NCBI RefSeq assembly: GCF_032854445.1
Contig: NC_088297.1
Coordinates: 8,109,375 to 8,173,374, forward strand
Source: Liolophura sinensis
Lineage: Eukaryota; Mollusca; Polyplacophora; Chitonida; Chitonidae
DNA: 64,000 nt
Direction: 5' to 3'
Shown: positions 12,004 to 22,536 of the stretch, piece by piece
Position numbering within the stretch: position 1 is the stretch's first letter
Layout: each line of letters opens with the position of its first letter
Notes under the pieces: generated by a model
Database searches by the model: none
Seen by the model: the letters and a program-made list of their open reading frames with translations, nothing else
What the model was told of the DNA's origin: nothing
Made by a program: the position numbers and the translations under genes

Positions 12004-13569
12004 CATATACTTTATGATCTTTCAAAGACTAAAAATATATACTTTTATTTTACTGCTTAAAATTCCAAGAATTAATGTTTTGAAAGCTCTATAGTTGAAT
12101 AGCAGCCGAATACCACTGTGCATGCCAACGTGTCACGTGTCAAACGATGTACAATGTATTTTCTGCTGGTGTACATAAGGTATATAGATGGGTTTAAAGG
12201 TTTGTAGGTGCCCGTGTCCTCGATCTGCATACACGACTGATAGATATGGATCCAGCTAGTGTGTTAACTGCCCCGCTAACCCTCCGCTCGGGGACACGCG
12301 ATTATAAGTTACTAACCAAACACACGGGTCGCAGGTAATTCGGGACTAGGCATTTCTGGGAGCAGTCGTGCACAGTTGCCGAGCTGTTTTAATGCATGTG
12401 CACTTCTCCGTCTGGTTCTTTGTCAAATCCGTGAGGGTGATGGTTCATGGTTCGCTGACTTTGCAGAGAAACGCGTGAGAACAACAACTCCCTCAGTTTG
12501 ACTGCTGACGACCGCTGTAGTAGGTATGTACATTTTTACACCTATACCGACGAACTAGGTAAACTCTGCGTGGAAATTACAAGTTTTGCTGCTTTCGGCG
12601 CATGCAGCATTTCGTGCCGAATTACATGACAGAGGGGTTTTGTATTGGATTAATGAGTTCTGTTTATTTGTTAATTAAGTTTTAATACCACGGTTTCTGT
12701 TTGCATACAAATGTGCAGATCAAAATTTAACCTTGCCACAACAATTGCCACAAGATTTTTTATTTTTACGCTTTAATTACCATTTCTGTTAATGCATAGC
12801 TGTTATAATTTCTGAATAGTATTCTAGTATCATTTAATGTATGGGGTCTAGTTTGTCTTTATTTATAACACTCCTGATTTCCAGCATCAGAGTTCTAAGT
12901 GATTTTATCGTTGAATTTCACTCGTTCGCATACAACATGCCTTGAGCCGCATTTCCAACATGACTGAAAACTGTTGACTGCTTCCCATTGCATGATTCTC
13001 TCCCTATTTCGTTCTTTATATACTGTTGTAATTCTTTGATGGTTTGTATTAAATGTCGTTGTGGGAATTGGCTTTGCGATTATTAATCTGGAATATCCAT
13101 ACTGGTTGACGTCTGATTGACGAATGGCTGTTCCGACGCAAAACTTCGCCTTTATGTTAAAAAAAAAAATTGCCCGACGGTTATTTTAGTATGTCATAAG
13201 GCTACAGACTCGCAATCTTGTGATAACAAGGTTATGAATGGATTTGTTGTCTGCACGATAGCTGGTCATTACAGACCACAAGGTCCAACTAAAACTTCAC
13301 ACAGACGTCAGAATGACGCTGTAGAGTCGTCAAACCATATATCATTATGTATTTTATCTTAGAATCGTAACAGCAACATAGTTGTCAAGCAGTTCACACA
13401 GATAAATCACGTGAAAAACCGAGTAACGAGCTGAGAAGGGACGGCTTGATGCGCGTTGGTGGGGGGGGGGGGGGGGGAGGTATTGGTGGCACCTGGATGG
13501 TTAGTTGATGGTTAGTGCAGAGACATTTTCCCTCTTGGACAAAGACTGACCATAAGACCGTGTCTTAAG
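12004..13569. other. Gene-free stretch with a poly-G tract
   Basis: No gene is seen. A run of 16 G's ending in GAGG lies around 13461-13480. Confidence 0.55.
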
Positions 13570-13858
13570 TTCCGAGGCCGAATGTTAAAGGCGCTCGTTT
13601 CTCAACCATTAGGTCATGCGAGAAGTCGGTTCAATTCCATTCTCAAACAGGATGTTTTCTAGATTCCCCTGCTTTCATTGACCTATATGTTTTGAACGCA
13701 GTTAACGGCCTAGGGTGGTCCTTGTATGGTCTTGCATGAAATTTTGTGAAAACCGTCCTTCACCATGACCTTCAGTATGACACATGGCCGGGCGTTGTTT
13801 CCAGTAATTGCAAATTTCTTGAGTATGACTTTGATCAACAATCAAACAAATAAATAAA
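13570..13858 (+). mobile_element. Worn tRNA-headed SINE-like element
   Basis: A B-box-like GTCGGTTCAATTCC lies at about 13626. The 3' end has CAAATTTCTTGAGTATGAC and an (AAAT)n tail, as in SINE-A, but the middle does not match SINE-A closely. It could be an old SINE-A or a separate family. Confidence 0.5.
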
Positions 13859-14144
13859 CATGCAGCTTTATCAAGCATTTACCGTATACATGCAGACCGC
13901 ACAGATAAAAGGCACGATAAAACACTAATCCCGATAGGCTGATTGAGGGCATTCTGACATGGACAAGCCTTCATCCTGCCAACTGCAATCTGTTATCTTC
14001 AAGTGTTAGTCCGTCTGGCCCAGGACGAATGTACGGAGTCTCTTTGGGAGTTCATACGTGGGAAAGTTCGTTCGTAACTTACCAAACGTCGGTAGTTTTT
14101 GCTTGCACGTCGGAAAATGAGCGCCATATGGAGCTGTGTTATTC

Positions 14145-14445
14145 TCAACGGTGAGTGAGTAAGTGCTTGGGGTTTAACGTTGTACTTAACGATTTTTCAG
14201 TCATATGACGACGAAGGAATCCTTAGAGTGCATGTAATGTGCCTCCTTCTTGCAGGACGGATTTCCACCTTTCTTTTATCTAGCGCTGTTTCACTGAAAC
14301 GACTTAACGATGGCAAGTAAGCCGCCCTGCCCGAGCCATTATACTGATACGGTCAACCAGTCGTAGGCGTGACTCGACCCGGGATTGACCCTGGATCTAC
14401 CGTCCCCGAAGCGGACGCTCTATCAACTGTGTTGTCGGGGCTGGT
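14145..14445 (-). mobile_element. Full-length SINE-B copy with tRNA-like head
   Basis: Read on the minus strand, it begins with a tRNA-like head (GTTGATAGAGCGTCCGCTTC, then GGGTCAATCCCGGGTCGA as B box), continues through the SINE-B body and ends in the tail plus (ACTC)n at 14145. This is the clearest head of the family in the window. Confidence 0.9.
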
Positions 14446-16040
14446 TTCTCAACGGTGATATCGCCTGTATCTTTGTAGAATATTGCCTCGGAAAAGCTGT
14501 ATATCTATACGTCCCGACCTTTCAACCCTTACTCCGAAAAACGCTATATATTTATTTAGCACTGAAAACGTGGACGAGTTGTCATGCCACATCGTTAATT
14601 TTCAATTGTTATGCAAACATGATAATTGTTCTAACGCATGCAGCGATAACTGGGTACGAATACTCGACCATGCTCGGACCAATTAGCTGAATCCGCATTT
14701 TAAGAGTCCCAGGGTGACAAGAGTGTTGTCTTAGGATACAAACGTTACTCTCGGATGTAGAATGAAATAAAGGAGTGAACTTATGATGAAGTGCAACTAT
14801 CATCGTGAACGCTGAGCTCTTAATGTCATCAGAATGTCTCGTTTGGTCTAGAACACCTTTAACATCATAGTTCGAAAAGCCACAACTGTTTTTATGGACA
14901 CTCTGCTGAACCTGAATGGTACATTTTTCACACTGAAATAAATTTACACCTACGTTAGACACCTAAGTCTATATATTTAACAAATCTAACATGTTGTGTT
15001 AAAAGCCAACAGCATCATTCTCACTGGAGATTTTAACACCCGATGAACCGATATTTTTGTTCCTTCAACACCCGGTGAACCGGTATTTGTGTTCCTTTAA
15101 AATAGCATCACACAGGGTCTAAGTCTGGGTAAATTTACCGGATAAAATTCCTAGAAGATTCAAGGTCCATCGCTGCTAACCCTTGTAATTTAAAACCTCA
15201 GCTTACGTAAATGGAGGACAACAGTGCCTCCGAAAATAATTGCTTAAAAAGACACGATAAACAGAATAGCATGACGTTCATAGCTTAACAGAACAGTACA
15301 ACAGTGTCTCTAAATGATTATAAAAGGCACTGCATACGACGACATGCACCCCACTGGTTCGAAACGATACGTTATGTTGTTTCTATCAGTTTATTGTGTT
15401 ATATCTTGGACTCGAGATACAGTGAATTTCTGCGTAGTTTCAACTCCACAGAAAACGTTTCTTTTTAACATATTGGTATTTCAGCTTGTGCATTCAGCTT
15501 GTTAGGTAAACAACTACATCTTGCAGTTGTTGGCCGAGAAGCCAACGTTGTATCCTTAATCCCACTTACGAATCGATCAGGTTTGTTTTCACAATTCCTC
15601 CGCCTCATTGTTTACTTACAAAGTCTGATGAAAGGACTTAGGCTCTAAGAAGATAATACTTGCATAATCAATATTGGCCGAAAGGCCTTATGCGCACAAC
15701 GGTCAACAATTCAACAATGGTGCACAGTTAATTACATCCTTGTCGTATGCCAGACTTGATCATGAAGTAATGGGTATTACACAATACTAAATCTGGCAAA
15801 GAGGACTTCATGGCCGCTGGCATTTTAATATGGTATTAGCCAAACCTTAGTCACCCATGTCCATTCCCTAACCCTCATCCCTCGCAAACAATATGTATGT
15901 TAATGGATCATTTCGCCTGAATTTACTCTTTCGAAGGTTTCTTAAAAAAAAAAAAAGATCTGACTGAAACGTATTTGTTGGCTGGTTTAATTCTACATGT
16001 CACAACTACACACTATAGGCCTACAAAAGTCAAGGTCCTC
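14446..16040. other. Gene-free stretch
   Basis: No gene is recognised. Around 15030-15100 two imperfect copies of about 34 bases contain ACACCCGRTGAACCGRTATT. The longest open frame (14609-14962, minus) has no family resemblance and overlaps the SINE-B boundary region. Confidence 0.5.
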
Positions 16041-16044
16041 TCTG

Positions 16045-16185
16045 GTCGCACGCAACCTCCCGATGGTCGTGGGTTCCCCCGGGCCTTGCCTTGATCCCTC
16101 TCTCCATGATCCTGACCACCGTTATATAAGTACAATACTCTTCAGAGAGCAGTGCAAAACTCCAGTCAAATAAATAAAATAGTCA
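16045..16185 (+). mobile_element. SINE-A, diverged 3' half
   Basis: Contains GATGGTCGTGGGTTCCCCCG, CTGACCACCGTTATATAAGT and a terminal TCAAATAAATAAAA. The tail motif is altered to CTTCAGAGAGCAGTGCAAAAC. Confidence 0.7.
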
Positions 16186-16689
16186 TATATTAGGCTTGTA
16201 ACTTAATAAGTTTCATTGGCGATCTTTTTACTTGTCTGGCCCATGTTTACTGATCCTACTGTATAAGGGAGAGCGTTCCGTTTGATTGATCGGCCTGGAA
16301 TTCTGGCCTAGTTTATGGATATGTATGCCGAGTGCATGTTACTCACGTGTGGGTAACTCGGTTATTCAGCCGGTTACATAAAGTCAGAAAAGTGTGCAGG
16401 GAATATACCGTCTTTATTGAACTGTAATGAGAATCTAGTTCATCACATAGCTTGTACAATCTGATTGTTGGTTGACGTGGACATATGTTTTGGTGGTTAG
16501 CCCCTCACAGACATTTTATCATACATAGCCCAGGGCTCAGCCAAAGGGTAATAAGTCATTCATGTTTAAGTTGTGACCCTAATGGAAAATGCTGCCCCTA
16601 CTCCTCCTCCCCCCCCCCCCCCCCCCACTTCTCGTGAAATCTACTGTCTTTCTCATTTAGGTTGTACCGCTTCAGTGGCCTAATACTTA

Positions 16690-16870
16690 GAGCGTCTGAA
16701 CTGGCGGGATAAAGGAGAGGAAACAGGACTGGCCTGGTCCTGGTGTCAGCATAATGTGAAAGGGTAGGGTGTCATGTCTGGTGTCTTTGACATGAAACTT
16801 TAGTGGCGGCAACACTTTGGCGGAATTAAAAGACGCAGCATACGGCTCGTCGATCGTCGTGATTGTGCGA
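16690..16870 (+). mobile_element. SINE-C, partial
   Basis: SINE-C is a third family, marked by GTGTCAGTATAATGTGACTG, GGTGTCATGTCTGGTGTCTT and GATGCTTCAGTGGC. This copy carries those three blocks with a few changes but no recognisable tail. An 18-base poly-C tract lies just upstream at about 16609-16626. Confidence 0.75.
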
Positions 16871-16889
16871 TGTAACAACCGAAGCATAC

Positions 16890-17935
16890 ATGTGCATACA
16901 TTTAAATTGTTATTAGCTTAGTGGATAGGCTAATATATTCAAAATGAGGCTAACTATATCTTCTACAGGATATAAGGAGTATTTTGTTGCAGGACACTCC
17001 TATTTTGACACAAAACCAGCCACTTAAACGAATAGGAACATTTTTGTTGTTGTCTTGCTTCATTGTCCCACTGGGCACAACCATATAGGGCTCTATAACC
17101 ACGCAAGTATGTTTACTGAGAAAACTGGAGCATAAACACATTTGGGTTTACTGTGCGGCCTAGCTTATATCCGCGTGTGTAGGCCTATACATCAACCTAA
17201 TTCCTGACCTCAGTGTAGCGCTTAGCGTTGTCGAGATCTATTGTTATAGATCGTCTATAAACTAGTATGGTAGATATACGACCATTGTCGATATGGACAG
17301 TTAGAGTACCCGGGCATGTGTCGTACGTACACATACTAATATGGTTTTCATATGCGAGCAACAGACAGTTTCGAACTCGACGCTGTGATTTTCCAAATTA
17401 GGCACGCACGTTTTATCTTCTCTGAACGTGAATTTGAGAGCTAAAGATTGCAGTTTGAAATGTGAGAGAGCTGAACATAGCTTGATAGTTATAACGGATC
17501 AATACGTCCTTAAATAGCGCAACAGCACGTGAACGTTTATAGCATAAAAGGCTGTAGCATGGAGAGTATTAAAACAAGAGCAGCGACAACAGACTGATAG
17601 CTATGGTCACACTTAACTGGAGAAGTAGAATTTCTTGTCAGTTTACCTCAATTAGGCTTTATTTTATATCTGTTCATGTAAATGTTTAGAAAGCAAGAAC
17701 ACACGGTAAGCTACGCTTACAACAGTAATCATGGGCCAAAATCCGAAAGATTTTATGACATACTCAAAAACATTGATTGTTGCTTAGCACCATATTCAAG
17801 AATTTCTCACTTTTACAATGGCAGTCATTTGGGGTAGGGGTGGGATTAGGGTATGGGGTGGGGGGCGGGGGTAAAAGGAAACCGGAAAACCATGTGTAAT
17901 GCACCAAGTTACTGAAGAACTTACCAAAATGTCAC
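16890..17935. other. Gene-free stretch with a G-rich motif
   Basis: No gene is recognised. Positions 17831-17871 on the plus strand carry six runs of three or more G's (GGGGTAGGGGTGGG, then GGG, GGGG, GGGGGG, GGGGG), enough for an intramolecular G-quadruplex. Confidence 0.55.
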
Positions 17936-17939
17936 CTGT

Positions 17940-18187
17940 AACTTCCTCTCTTGGCCTTCAGCATGAAGAAGATAGTGCAACGACTGTTTGACCCGTATCA
18001 ATATAATGGGTCGGGCGGGGCGACTTACTTGCTTTCGGTAAGGCGTCTCAGTGAAGCAGCACTAGATAAAAGAGCGATGGAAATCTGCCCTGCAAGGAGG
18101 AGGCACATTGCATGCACTCTAAGGATTCCTTCGTGGCCATATGACTGAAAAATTACGACGTTAAACCCCAAGCACTCATTCATTCAC
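17940..18187 (+). mobile_element. SINE-B copy
   Basis: It runs from ACTTCCTCTCTTGGCC to ACGACGTTAAACCCCAAGC, ending in an ACTC/ATTC run. It is shortened by nine bases in the tail (GAAAAATTACGACG). Confidence 0.85.
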
Positions 18188-18624
18188 TCTAACATGTCAC
18201 CTGTTTTACTTATATTGTGAGCAATGAAGATATGACTAAATGTCAAGCGCCACATGGTCTTGGGCTATACCCTCGATTCCCACAACACTCACGGGCATCA
18301 GTTACTGTATTGCTTGTACCATTCTCGTTGAATATGCCATTTCACTGATGCCTGCTTAAATGCTCAGCCATGTCTAGGGCCGTTCATCACAGTAATGTCA
18401 TCAATCTATGCGCCAAACCACACCTTAATATACCGGCCGTCTATTATTAAGGACGTTCCAGGTCAATAATTCCCAGGCCAATTCTCAAAACAACGTTCCA
18501 CACAAACCATGTTCCATAGAAATAAGAAGCAGTCCATAGTTTTCAATGGTACTGGAAGGAATGTTTCAGAATCGGTACCATCCTAGGTTATAGGTTGTCG
18601 CTAATCAAAATATGCATTTCAGAT

Positions 18625-19016
18625 ACTCACTATGTCTCTCACACACACGGCTCCAATCGCGAGTTCAAATCTATCCTACCGGCCGCTTCGAGAGCTGTAA
18701 ATCCAGGATCAATCCTGGGTCGAATCACACCTACGACCTTAAAAGAAGAAGTTGCAACCTCCCCGCTTGGCGTTCAGCATGAAGGGGTAACTGAAATGGC
18801 CCGTATCAGTATAATGGCTCTGGCGATGCGGCTAACTTGCCTTCGGTAATTCGTCTCAGTGAAGCAACACTAGATAAAAGATCGGTGTAAATCCGTCCTG
18901 CAACAAGGAGGCACATTACATGCTCCCTAAGGATTCCTTCGTCGTCATATGACTGAAAAATTGTTAAGCACGACGTTAAACCCCAAGCATTCACTCACTC
19001 ACTCACTCACTCAAAT
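18625..19016 (+). mobile_element. SINE-B copy with partial head
   Basis: A B-box-like AGGATCAATCCTGGGTCGA at about 18703 precedes the SINE-B body. The end is a (ACTC)n array at about 18990-19013. Confidence 0.85.
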
Positions 19017-19301
19017 CCATCCATTGTTTTGCCTTGATTTTTTTTCTTTTTTTTTTTCAAAATTTAATTACGCACCATATTTCAGTCAGTTGTATCTTTA
19101 CATGCTTAGTAAGATGTACATCCTCGGGACAGTTTCAGTCCCACCAGATATTGATTGACCTTACGTTTGCTTTTGTCTGTTTACGCCATCTCACTTCTGG
19201 TGTCGGTGGTTCGGATCCGACCGAAAGCAATTTGTGTTTCAGTGTGTGCGTTGTGTGTTGAGATTACTTGGCGGGGTATCGGTTCACTCTCGTATTTTCC
19301 C

Positions 19302-19572
19302 GGGGCCTCCGTGGCTCAGTCGGTTAGCGCCCTAGCGCAGCGTAATGACCCAGGAGTCTCTCACCAATGCGGTCGCTGTGAGTTCAAGCCCAGCTCATGC
19401 TGGCTTCCTCTCAGGCCTTACGTGGGAAGGTCAGACAGCAACCTGCGGATGGTCATGGGTTTCCCCCAAGTTCTGCCCGGTTTCCTCTCACCATAATGCT
19501 GGCCGCCGTCGTATAAGTGAAATATTCTTGAGTAAGGCGTAAAACACCAATCAAATAAATAAATAAATAAAT
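19302..19572 (+). mobile_element. Full-length SINE-A copy with 11-bp target-site duplication
   Basis: The head GGGGCCTCCGTGGCTCAGTC is intact and the tail ends in (AAAT)n. CGTATTTTCCC occurs at 19291-19301 and again at 19573-19583, a perfect target-site duplication that fixes both ends of the element. Confidence 0.95.
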
Positions 19573-19862
19573 CGTATTTTCCCTAGAGACACTGGCGGTC
19601 AGATTACTGGGCGGAGAAAATCGGATGATCCAGAGCAATCCAGCGCCGTTAGCGAAACAGACACCTGTCAAACCTTAATGCCTGAGTTTGAACCTCTTTG
19701 CTTCAGGGGACGACTGACCACGTGCAGCCAGCAGAACTAATTAGCGAAAGCCAAAGATCACGGTAAAATGAAGCATATACCAGATGAAAGACCATTAACA
19801 ACTGTCCAGGAATAGTGTTGGATTTTTTTTTTTTAGAAATTTCTAATCGAAAAAACCCATAA

Positions 19863-19982
19863 AGGTGCACTATTGAGTTTTCTCGGACCGATAAACCACG
19901 TTACTAGCAATTTCCCGTTTACAGCAATGCTCCAATGTTACAAATCTCGCGTGATAATGCGTGAAAAGGAGATAGTGCACCT
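19863..19982. mobile_element. MITE-like element, 120 bp, copy 2
   Basis: It is an inverted copy of the element at 10429-10548 and the same length. Shared interior includes TTTACAGCAATGCTCCAA, and both ends match AGGTGCACTAT. Confidence 0.8.
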
Positions 19983-20235
19983 AGGTTAAAAAAAAATCCG
20001 ACTATTTTTCACGACAGTTTTAATGGTCTTTCCTCTGATACATACTTCATTTCAATGTTTTCGTTGCATTGAAAGTCGCCAGTGAGGTCCCAGTCAGGAT
20101 CTTAATCCTTGTATAACTAAGATTAGTTTGATTAATATCTAAGAATAGTTTAATTAATAAAAAAAATTGGTCACTTATATTCCGCTGGTCAAGCTTATGT
20201 GTGGAGGAAAACGGGAGTGCCTGGGGAAAACCATC

Positions 20236-20280
20236 ACCCCGGTTTTAAGTCAAACAAATCTGTTGACTTAAAACCGGGGT
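20236..20280. repeat. Perfect 17-bp inverted repeat (hairpin)
   Basis: The arm ACCCCGGTTTTAAGTCA at 20236-20252 is followed by an 11-base loop and its exact complement at 20264-20280. The surroundings (20180-20330) resemble a worn SINE body in reverse orientation. Confidence 0.95.
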
Positions 20281-20959
20281 CAAAACAACAATAGATAGGT
20301 TCGAGGGTACTCATACTGACTAGAACCCACACCTTCACAAAGCTCTCCTGTAGTCCTAATTCGAGAAGATTCTCCTCACTCTTACCAGGACTCTAATTGT
20401 CCTCTCTTTAACGGCTTTTTCTGATAATTTGCTTCCAGTGTTATTTCTCAGCTTGGTAACAAAAGGTCTATAATCCTATTTAGGCTGTCTCCTTTCAGTT
20501 GTGTAACGCCCCACAAACCCTGCAGGTATGTTTTAAGCGAACCCGTCCTCCCCACTCCGCTTTGGATTACAAATAACCACTATGCTTAACCTGCCAATGA
20601 CCCCTCAAACAATGATCATCCATGTGTGTGTGTGCCCTTTCTTATCTCTTTATTTGGGGTTAAAGCAATGTTGTTGACCTTTATTAGTTTACGTGGACAT
20701 CTGTGTTGTACATGTAGGCACATGTACGTCAACAACTGAACGTACTAGTCTGATTTAAAAAGAAGTAACACCCAGCTTTGATTCTAAGAACCGTCACTAC
20801 TCCCCTCCCCAATCCCCAACCCCTTTCCCTGTGCACGGATCGTTGGTTAAACAAGCAGCCGACGACGCTCTTGGTGTCACTTGCGCTCATTAAACATCGT
20901 CGTAGACAAGAAATCTCCCCCAAATACGGTCTGCGGATATGCGCGTCACTCGCGATTCG

Positions 20960-21085
20960 CAAGTTTGTCAGTAAGCTGCCAAAGGTCGGTGGTTTATCCC
21001 GGATTATTCTGTTTTCAAGACCTATAAATCTGACCACTGTCATATAAATGAAAAAATTACTGATTCTGACGTAAGGAAAATAAAA
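20960..21085 (+). mobile_element. SINE-D, 3' part
   Basis: SINE-D is a fourth family, recognised by AAGGTCGGTRGTTTATMYCG and a tail like GTCATRTACGTGAAAAGTTC. This copy has GGTGGTTTATCCCGG and CTGTCATATAAATGAAAAAA. Confidence 0.6.
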
Positions 21086-21790
21086 ATAAAAAAAATGGGA
21101 TAAATAGGTATAACGATAGAATGATTTATTAACATGTTATGTTGTCGATTATCATGTTATAATGGGCTCTGTTTACCGGTATTCATGCACGATTCCATGC
21201 ACGTATTTGATGATATTTGTTTTGCAATTTGAATTTCTGATCACCCCTTTTACTTTACTCACCAATTCTATAGAATGCACTTTTAAAATTCAGTTCGGAT
21301 CGACCGTCGGCAGGCTTGGGGTCTTGTTCTATATTCACTGCTTAGGAGTGTATTTGCAATGTACTGGACATAATAACTTCTTTAGAGTTTAACATCATTA
21401 GTAAAACATGTTCTGGGTGAAGGAAACAGGATCGAGAGTGTCATGAACCATGCATATCACTGAAATGTATTTTCTTCTTTATTTCCTTCTTTCTTTTTTT
21501 CTTTATTTATTTTTATTTTATTTACATAAATTTGCATAAATTCGCTAGCGAAGTGGCAAAAAGTGACCTTTTCCGCATTTGACGACCATTTTGTTTTCGA
21601 CACGAAAGGGTTATCAACTTCCAAACCGTCCAGAGTTGATCAAGGATCAGTCTTCTTTAGGGAGAGTATCTCTTTAGTTGACAGAGCCAACCGGTTCCAG
21701 CACCGCTTCACCTCTGCTTTATTAATATTAACGCAAACCAAACATATAGCTGCATTTATGCTTCCACAAAGGACTCATTATCATCATTTT
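21086..21790. other. Gene-free stretch
   Basis: No gene is recognised. A T-rich low-complexity tract lies at about 21470-21530. Confidence 0.55.
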
Positions 21791-21804
21791 TATTCTCAAG
21801 TTGT

Positions 21805-21951
21805 AAGTGGGAAGGTCTGCCAGCAACCTGCGGATGGTCGTGGGTTCCGCCGGGCTATGCCCGGTTTCCACCCACCATAACGCTGACCGCCGTCGTATAG
21901 GTGAAATATTCTTGAGTACGGCGTAAAACACCAATGAAATAAATAAATAAA
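21805..21951 (+). mobile_element. SINE-A, 5'-truncated insertion with 14-bp target-site duplication
   Basis: The copy starts in mid-body (AAGTGGGAAGGTCTGCCAGC) but is bounded by a perfect direct repeat, TATTCTCAAGTTGT, at 21791-21804 and 21952-21965. It was therefore inserted already truncated. Confidence 0.95.
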
Positions 21952-21965
21952 TATTCTCAAGTTGT

Positions 21966-22536
21966 TTTTTGACGTACACAATAGCCATCAGGTTAACGGG
22001 TGGAGGGAACCAAGGTTCTCACAGAAGCGCAAGAGCTGGCTTTGAGCCACCGACCTTAGTGTTTACGGGCTGGTGGGCTGACGTCGCTTATTTGTAGGAA
22101 TGCGAATTAAGCGTGTAACTACACATGTATTATTGTTTTCCTATACAAAGCACAGACGAGATTTTAAAAACGCGATGCAGGGAAAAATACCGAGATAAAG
22201 CAGATCACATGACAATTCAATGTCTATACAGGCCTAACAATAGGAGAATGAATTTTATTATTCGGTTATCTTCAGTTCACCGTAACCCTCTGAAATATCA
22301 CTTTATTTGATTCGGGTCTGAAGTCGATCTAGTGGTGTACATATTTACTGGTCTAGTACAGTTAGGCCTACGTTAGGTTCTTATGTGTTTTTACCTATGT
22401 CTTCTGTCCTCTAGTAGTTCTTTTCACAAACGTCAATCATAGTCTTATTTTATATATAATATATATCGACTTTCCTCTCTCATTTCTTTTTCTCCTTCCC
22501 TGATCTGTGACAAAGGTACTATACGCACCAGAAACC
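21966..22536 (+). promoter_or_regulatory. Upstream region of OATP-A with 5' UTR splice acceptor
   Basis: A long pyrimidine tract (about 22466-22500) followed by GACAAAG puts a likely acceptor at 22514-22515, 21 bases before the ATG. The sister gene OATP-B has the same arrangement (acceptor 11 bases before its ATG), which supports a 5' UTR intron here. The upstream UTR exon and promoter were not located. Confidence 0.45.

Noticed and set aside
19302-19390. tRNA gene at SINE-A heads
   Set aside because: A- and B-box-like motifs are present but no full cloverleaf or acceptor stem; the context is a repeated SINE with target-site duplications.
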